This document shows positions 59,184 through 64,000 of a DNA stretch of 64,000 bases, in pieces. The position numbers were made by a program, and so were the translations under genes. Below the pieces are notes generated by a model that had not been told where the DNA came from, did not search any database, and saw only the letters and a program-made list of their open reading frames with translations. Origin of the DNA: Paracoccus beibuensis (GTDB lineage Bacteria > Pseudomonadota > Alphaproteobacteria > Rhodobacterales > Rhodobacteraceae); assembly GCF_026162625.1 (NCBI RefSeq), contig NZ_JAOTBD010000002.1:151518-215517 (forward strand), given 5' to 3'. Each line of letters opens with the position of its first letter. Positions within the stretch are counted from its first letter, which is position 1.

Positions 59184-60190
59184 TCGAAGCGGTCCGCGAG
59201 GCCTTCCGCGACCAGGCGCGGTCGTGCCGCGACCTCGGCTCGCCCCTGACGGCGCAGCTGTGCGAGACGCTGGCCGAGGCGCTGGAGGCATCGCAGGGCG
59301 CCGTCGCGGCCCGCGTGCTGGGTTGGCCCGGCGATCCCGCAAGCCGCGCCGACTCCGTGCCGCTGCGGCTTTGCGGGGCACTGCACGCGCTGGTCCTGAC
59401 GGGCGATGCTCCGGATTTGGCCCAAGCCTATGCGCGCCGCGAGGTGCCGGCGGACTTGCTGATCGGGACGCTTCAGGACCACGAAGCCACGATCCTCGAC
59501 TGGCTGAAGAGCCCGCCGCAGACGAACGAGGTCGCCCGTTCTGCCGCGCTGATCGGCGCGGGACGATTCCTGGCGGACCTGTCTCCCCTGCCGCTGCGGC
59601 TCCTCGAACTCGGCGCTTCGGCGGGGCTGAACCTGAACTTCGACCTCTATCGCCTTGGCTCCGGACCTCAAGGGGTGTCGCTGACCCCGGAATGGACGGG
59701 CCAGGTGCCGCAGGGGCCGTTCCGCGTCGTCAGCCGGCGCGGCGTGGACCTCAATCCGCTGGACCCCCGGCGCGATGCGCTGCGCCTGATGGCCTATTGC
59801 TGGGCGGATCAGGATGCGCGGCTGTCACGGCTGCGTGCCGCCCTGACAATCGCGCAATCTGACCCGCCCCACGTCGACCGCTGCGATGCCGCCGCCTGGC
59901 TGTCGGAACAGCTGCTGAGGCCAGAGCCCGGCTGCCTGACCACCGTCTTCCACACCATCGCCGCGCAGTATTTCCCCCGCGCGACCGTCGCGGCCTGCGA
60001 GGCGGCATTGGCCCGCGCCGGCGCCCGCGCAACGCCCGACGCCCCCGTCGCGCATTTCGGGATGGAGGCCGATGGCGGCCACGGCGCCGCGCTGCGCCTG
60101 ACGTTCTGGGACGGCGACGAGCGGTGCTGGTCACTTGGCCGCGCCGATTTTCACGGCCGCTGGATCGACTGGCAGCCCCGCCAGTTGTGA
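59180..60190 (+). CDS. DUF2332-family protein (336 aa, GTG start)
   Basis: Overlaps pth by GTGA. LLELGASAGLNLNFDLYRL is typical of DUF2332 proteins, whose role is unknown; the motif looks methyltransferase-like. Confidence 0.85.
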   Translation: MIEAVREAFRDQARSCRDLGSPLTAQLCETLAEALEASQGAVAARVLGWPGDPASRADSVPLRLCGALHALVLTGDAPDLAQAYARREVPADLLIGTLQDHEATILDWLKSPPQTNEVARSAALIGAGRFLADLSPLPLRLLELGASAGLNLNFDLYRLGSGPQGVSLTPEWTGQVPQGPFRVVSRRGVDLNPLDPRRDALRLMAYCWADQDARLSRLRAALTIAQSDPPHVDRCDAAAWLSEQLLRPEPGCLTTVFHTIAAQYFPRATVAACEAALARAGARATPDAPVAHFGMEADGGHGAALRLTFWDGDERCWSLGRADFHGRWIDWQPRQL

Positions 60191-60255
60191 CCGCCTGCCC
60201 CCTTTCCACCTGCTGCCGCGTTGCATAGGCTGGACCGGCAAGCGGAGGATTGAGG

Positions 60256-60630
60256 ATGGAACAGTCGATCAACGTGCTCGGCGGTGTCTTGCAGGCCTGT
60301 TCGACAAGGCCGATGACCGGGTTCTATCGCAACGGATGCTGCGACACCGGCCCCGACGACCGCGGCAGCCACACCATCTGCGTGATCGTGACGGACGAAT
60401 TCCTCGCAATGTCTCGATACCTGGGCAACGACCTGACCACGCCGCGGCCCGAGTTCGGCTTTCCCGGCCTGAAGGCCGGCGACCGCTGGTGCCTCTGCGC
60501 CGGCCGCTTCCTGCAAGCGACCCAGGAATTCGCGGCGCCCAAGGTCGTGCTTGAGGCGACGCACCAGCGGGCCATGGACATCGTGCCGCTCGACCTTCTC
60601 AAGCGCCATGCGACGACGGATGCGGACTAA
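60256..60630 (+). CDS. DUF2237-family protein (124 aa)
   Basis: NVLGGVLQACSTRPMTGFYR and GDRWCLCAGRF give the DUF2237 pattern with conserved Cys. Unknown function. Overlaps the next gene. Confidence 0.88.
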   Translation: MEQSINVLGGVLQACSTRPMTGFYRNGCCDTGPDDRGSHTICVIVTDEFLAMSRYLGNDLTTPRPEFGFPGLKAGDRWCLCAGRFLQATQEFAAPKVVLEATHQRAMDIVPLDLLKRHATTDAD

Positions 60631-61216
60631 GCTTCTGGCGCTGGTCGCGCTGATCCCGACCCCCGCGGCGGCCTTCGGACCCAGGATCGACAGCATGATT
60701 CGCGACGACGACCGTGTCCGGCTGGAGCAGCTGGACGAGGTTTCGGGCCGCACGCTGCGCGGCGCCGCGGCGCTGGCCGATCCGGCCGATGTCGACGTGC
60801 TGGTCCAGGGGCTACGGGGGACGCCCCTGCCTTTGGGCGAGGCGGCCTCGATCCTGCCCGGCAACTGGTCGTGCCGGATGCTGAAGCTGGGACGGAACCT
60901 GCCCCTGGTGATCTATCAACCGTTCCGCTGCCGGATCGGCGCTGACGGCAGCTTCGAAAAGCTGACCGGCTCACAGCGGATGACAGGCACGATCGGGGTC
61001 ATCAAGGGACGCGAGGTCTATCTGGGGACCGGATACGTCGCCGGGCAAGAGCCCCTGCCCTACGCCCAGCTTCCCGATGAGATCGACCCGACGGCGATCC
61101 CGCAACTGGTCCCAGAGGTCGGAGCCGTCGAGGTGGTCAGCCCGGCAAGGGCGCGCATCCTGCTGCCCCTGCCGGTCCTCGAATCCGAGATGAACCTGCT
61201 GCTTCTCAGCCGCTGA
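60608..61216 (+). CDS. DUF4893-family secreted protein (202 aa)
   Basis: A short signal peptide (RTKLLALVALIPTPAAA). LPGNWSCRMLKLG, FRCRIGADGSFEKLTGSQR and YLGTGYVAG fit DUF4893. The start at 60608 overlaps the DUF2237 gene by 23 bp. Unknown role. Confidence 0.8.
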   Translation: MRRRMRTKLLALVALIPTPAAAFGPRIDSMIRDDDRVRLEQLDEVSGRTLRGAAALADPADVDVLVQGLRGTPLPLGEAASILPGNWSCRMLKLGRNLPLVIYQPFRCRIGADGSFEKLTGSQRMTGTIGVIKGREVYLGTGYVAGQEPLPYAQLPDEIDPTAIPQLVPEVGAVEVVSPARARILLPLPVLESEMNLLLLSR

Positions 61217-62443
61217 TCAGGTCTTGATGTCGAAGCCGAGGTGCTTGGCCACGGTGAAGATGTCCTTGTCGCCGCGCCCGCACATGTTCATCACGATGAT
61301 GTGGTCGGCGGGCAGGTTCGGGGCGATCTTCATCACGTGGGCCAGCGCGTGGCTGGGTTCCAGCGCGGGGATGATGCCTTCGGTGGCGCAGCACAGCTGG
61401 AACGCCTCAAGCGCCTCCGCATCGGTGATGCTGACATACTCGGCCCGGCCCATGTCCTTCAGCCAGGCGTGTTCCGGCCCGATGCCGGGATAATCCAGGC
61501 CCGCGCTGATCGAGTGCCCTTCAAGGATCTGGCCGTCATCGTCCTGCAGCAGATAGGTCCGGTTGCCGTGAAGCACACCAGCGCGACCGCCCGAGAGGCT
61601 GGCGCAATGCTGCATGCGGTCGTCGACGCCCTTGCCCCCGGCCTCGACGCCGATGATGCGGACCTCCTTGTCGTCGAGGAAGGGATAGAACAGCCCCATC
61701 GCGTTCGATCCGCCGCCGATGGCCGCGACGATCGTGTCTGGCAGTCGACCCTCGCGCGGCATGATCTGTTCGCGCACCTCTTTTCCGATGATCGACTGGA
61801 AGTCGCGTACCATCGCCGGATAAGGATGCGGCCCCGCGACCGTCCCGATGCAATAGAACGTGTCGCGGACGTTAGTGACCCAGTCGCGCAGCGCGTCGTT
61901 CATCGCATCCTTCAATGTGCCGCGGCCGGACGTCACCGGCACGACCTCGGCCCCCAGCAGGCGCATGCGGAAGACGTTGGGGGCCTGGCGTTCCACGTCA
62001 TGCGCGCCCATGTAGACGATGCATTTCAGGCCGAATCGCGCGCAGACCGTTGCGGTGGCCACGCCGTGCTGGCCCGCGCCGGTTTCCGCGATGATGCGGG
62101 TCTTGCCCATGCGGATCGCCAGCAGGATCTGGCCCAGCACGTTGTTGATCTTGTGGGCGCCGGTATGGTTCAACTCGTCGCGCTTCATGTAGATCTTGGC
62201 GCCGCCAAGGTGCTGCGTCAGGCGCTCCGCGAAATAGAGCGGGCTGGGGCGCCCGACATAATGCGTCCAAAGGTCATCCATCTGGGCCCAGAACTCAGGA
62301 TCGGTCTTGGCGCGTTCGTATTCGGCCTCGAGGTCCAGGATCAGCGGCATGAGCGTTTCGCTGACGAAGCGGCCGCCATAGATGCCGAAGCGTCCCTGTT
62401 CATCGGGACCGGAGGTGAAGCTGTTCAGCAGATCGTCGGCCAT
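61217..62443 (-). CDS. trpB: Tryptophan synthase beta chain (408 aa)
   Basis: PLP Lys98 (HTGAHKINN), GGGSNAMG phosphate loop and the usual C-terminus. Joins indole and serine. trpA and trpF are not next to it. Confidence 0.97.
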   Translation of the reverse strand: MADDLLNSFTSGPDEQGRFGIYGGRFVSETLMPLILDLEAEYERAKTDPEFWAQMDDLWTHYVGRPSPLYFAERLTQHLGGAKIYMKRDELNHTGAHKINNVLGQILLAIRMGKTRIIAETGAGQHGVATATVCARFGLKCIVYMGAHDVERQAPNVFRMRLLGAEVVPVTSGRGTLKDAMNDALRDWVTNVRDTFYCIGTVAGPHPYPAMVRDFQSIIGKEVREQIMPREGRLPDTIVAAIGGGSNAMGLFYPFLDDKEVRIIGVEAGGKGVDDRMQHCASLSGGRAGVLHGNRTYLLQDDDGQILEGHSISAGLDYPGIGPEHAWLKDMGRAEYVSITDAEALEAFQLCCATEGIIPALEPSHALAHVMKIAPNLPADHIIVMNMCGRGDKDIFTVAKHLGFDIKT

Positions 62444-62514
62444 GAGATGCGCCTCTGGGTCAGGATTGGATATCAGGACAATGAAGCTGCCCGTTCATGT
62501 GCTTCTAAACCCGT

Positions 62515-62751
62515 TCAATGGCAGATTGAAGCGACCAAAGGACGGAGTGGCGTGAACCTGATGATCCCCATCAGATCCGTGTCCGACATCTCGCCTAGTG
62601 CGTCGATCCCGTCGGGCGGGGCCACACGGTCTGGAGGGATCCTCCTGCAGCGCAGCTTGCGCAAATGCCGCATGAAGCGAGTTTCGATTTCAATTCGGCC
62701 CTCGCTTGCGCTGAAGAAGCGGGCCTCGATGACGGCGATGGTGCTGGACAT
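62515..62751 (-). CDS. Hypothetical protein (78 aa)
   Basis: GGAGTATTCCC precedes MSSTIAVIEARFFSASEGRI. The first 12 codons and the leader are nearly the same as those of the small gene at 63702. The rest is basic and helical. Function unknown. Confidence 0.45.
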   Translation of the reverse strand: MSSTIAVIEARFFSASEGRIEIETRFMRHLRKLRCRRIPPDRVAPPDGIDALGEMSDTDLMGIIRFTPLRPLVASICH

Positions 62752-62772
62752 GGGAATACTCCGGGCATGAGG
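62747..62772. repeat. Duplicated 5' module, copy 1 of 2
   Basis: The 26 bp at 62747-62772 are repeated at 63696-63721 exactly; weaker similarity continues into the first codons of both genes. Confidence 0.6.
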
Positions 62773-62824
62773 GGACCGTCGGCCGGGATAACCCCGCCGG
62801 ATTAGAATCGTTGGGGGATGGGGA

Positions 62825-63613
62825 TCAGGCGTCGGTGAAGATCAGGCCGCGCAGCATCGCTTCGGCCTCACCGCCGTCGGGCACCTCATCGGGATAGCCG
62901 AGCGACACGTTGACAAATGGCGCGCCGCGGATGCGGGTTGAGAGAGGCCGGTGGGTATGGCCGAAGAACCAGGAATCCGGCCGGTGTGCGTCGATCCAGC
63001 CATCAAGATCCGAGGCAAAGGCCGGGCTGAGGCTAGACATCTGACCGGCCACCGCCGCGCTCGGGGCATGATGGGTGACGACAATGGTTTGTCCCCGCCA
63101 AGGCTTTGCGATCTCGTGGGTCAACCAGTCGAGATGATCACGATGAATCGCTGCGGTATCCTCGGGCAGGACGGGATCCCCATCCTCCCGGCGGATCCGG
63201 CCGTAATCCGCCATCGCCATCACGGCGCGCTCCATAGCTGCCCCCGGATCGCCGAGCAGCGCAAAATGCGTCCAGAGCGTGCAGCACAGGAGGCGGCAGC
63301 TGCCGAAGGTCAGAACCGACTTCTGGGCAAGGTGCGCCCCGGTTTCCGTTGTGATCTGGGCCAGAACACCGTCGTCGAGCGTGGCACCATAATAGTCATG
63401 GTTGCCGGGAATGACCCAGATCCGTGCGGGCGAGACCAATCGATCAAGCCGCGCGAGCGCCCGGGGCCAGTTCCGCTGCGGATCATTAGCAAGATCCCCG
63501 GCGAAGATCAGCGCGTCGAGGTCGCGCAACACCGGCAGGATGCCGGCGAACGGATCGCGCCCGGCGTCGGCCCAGAGATCCAGGTGCAGGTCGGCGGTGA
63601 TCAGGATGTTCAT
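62825..63613 (-). CDS. Calcineurin-like metallophosphoesterase (262 aa)
   Basis: Metal ligands in TADLHLD, GDLAND, GNHD and HHAP / GHTH. Substrate unknown; may act on nucleotides or other phosphoesters. The start at 63613 overlaps the TGA of the small upstream gene (ATGA). Confidence 0.85.
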   Translation of the reverse strand: MNILITADLHLDLWADAGRDPFAGILPVLRDLDALIFAGDLANDPQRNWPRALARLDRLVSPARIWVIPGNHDYYGATLDDGVLAQITTETGAHLAQKSVLTFGSCRLLCCTLWTHFALLGDPGAAMERAVMAMADYGRIRREDGDPVLPEDTAAIHRDHLDWLTHEIAKPWRGQTIVVTHHAPSAAVAGQMSSLSPAFASDLDGWIDAHRPDSWFFGHTHRPLSTRIRGAPFVNVSLGYPDEVPDGGEAEAMLRGLIFTDA

Positions 63614-63702
63614 TGGCAACGTGCCCCTGTGATCAGATCGGGGTCGACCCGACCTTCGTTCGGATGGATGGAGCGGGCCTCGATTAACGGGATGCTGGAC
63701 AT
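63610..63702 (-). CDS. Small upstream gene (30 aa)
   Basis: MSSIPLIEARSIHPNEGRVD and ten more residues, ending in TGA overlapping the phosphoesterase start. Its N-terminus parallels the 78-aa protein at 62515. Likely a truncated relative or leader for coupling. Confidence 0.4.
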   Translation of the reverse strand: MSSIPLIEARSIHPNEGRVDPDLITGARCQ

Positions 63703-63721
63703 GGGAATACTCCGGGCATGC
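63696..63721. repeat. Duplicated 5' module, copy 2 of 2
   Basis: Second copy, upstream of the small gene at 63702. Confidence 0.6.
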
Positions 63722-63801
63722 AGGGGCTATTGGCCGGAGGGGACCCGGTCGCGAGAGAGGAATGGCGGCCGGGTCCTTTTCAGAGACAAGCCTGGACTGT
63801 T

Positions 63802-63823
63802 CGGAAAAGCTGATGCTTTTCCG
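63802..63823. other. Perfect hairpin upstream of the phosphoesterase cluster
   Basis: CGGAAAAGC-TGAT-GCTTTTCCG, 9-bp stem, no T-tract. Possibly an attenuator or operator; the rest of 63722-63934 shows no gene. Confidence 0.45.
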
Positions 63824-63934
63824 GCGTGGAGAGAGACGACCGGTGATGTTCCAATGGTAGCAGCGGGACGGATACGGACCAGCTTTGTTGCGCAAAGAGC
63901 TTGAAGGCCGGACTTCCCCTTTCCCCGGGCGGAC

Positions 63935-64000
63935 TTATCCCACGAGCTCTGTGACAGGTATGCCGAGCGCCGTGTAGCCGTTAAGCACGGCGGCGCGAAT
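63935..64000 (-). CDS. Partial gene, C-terminal 21 codons
   Basis: Leftward frame ending IRAAVLNGYTALGIPVTELVG at a TAA (63935-63937); the rest is beyond the right edge. No family recognised. Confidence 0.4.
   Translation of the reverse strand: MRAAVLNGYTALGIPVTELVG

Overview
The window is GC-rich DNA from an alphaproteobacterium, most likely Rhodobacterales and possibly close to Paracoccus. This rests on chromosomal gene content and order (split metH, betIBA-choXWV, hpd plus Lrp, sqdB, hisAFE, accBC-aat, a DUF2155 / MlaD / NDUFA12 run, clpXP, pth, trpB) and on protein similarity recognised by eye. No database search was run.

Positions 1 to about 25,010 are an integrated mobile element whose left end lies outside the window. 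It has many small, tightly packed genes of unknown function joined by ATGA or GTGA overlaps. It also carries a replication and recombination set: an SF3 (D5/P4-type) helicase with two helix-hairpin-helix repeats, an SF2 helicase next to a VRR-NUC nuclease, a RecE-like PD-(D/E)xK exonuclease and an SSB. Further cargo is a convergent DNA methyltransferase and candidate restriction nuclease, a tRNA-Arg(ACG) beside an Rnl2-type RNA ligase, a MobV-like relaxase, an XRE repressor, and a small helical protein that resembles Acb2/Tad1 anti-defence proteins. No integrase or virion genes are visible, so it could be a prophage early region, a phage-plasmid or a mobilizable element. A promoter-like element (T5-G, about 19 nt from the TTG to the core, core CCTATTTCC) recurs about ten times before its genes and is the most distinctive feature of the region. 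The right end abuts the 3' end of guaB, whose last codons look unlike the rest of that gene, so 3'-end guaB integration is the likely mode.

Positions 25,014 to 49,131 are core and accessory chromosome. In order: guaB, a FadL-type porin, a P-loop ATPase with metA and ppk2, an SDR dehydrogenase, an orphan polyamine-type binding protein, the tyrosine-catabolism pair hpd plus Rieske protein with a divergent Lrp regulator, a two-gene cobalamin methionine synthase preceded by a candidate SAM-II/SAM-V-like pseudoknot, the choline module (betI-betB-betA divergent from choX-choW-choV), a capsule-export remnant (frameshifted permease, intact kpsE- and kpsT-like genes), and sqdB.

Positions 49,132 to 64,000 start with a decayed alpha/beta hydrolase, then carry hisA-hisF-hisE, accB-accC-aat, small envelope and respiratory genes, clpX and clpP, pth, a run of DUF genes, trpB, and a metallophosphoesterase whose upstream small gene shares a duplicated 5' module with a neighbour. 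The window ends inside a partial leftward gene.
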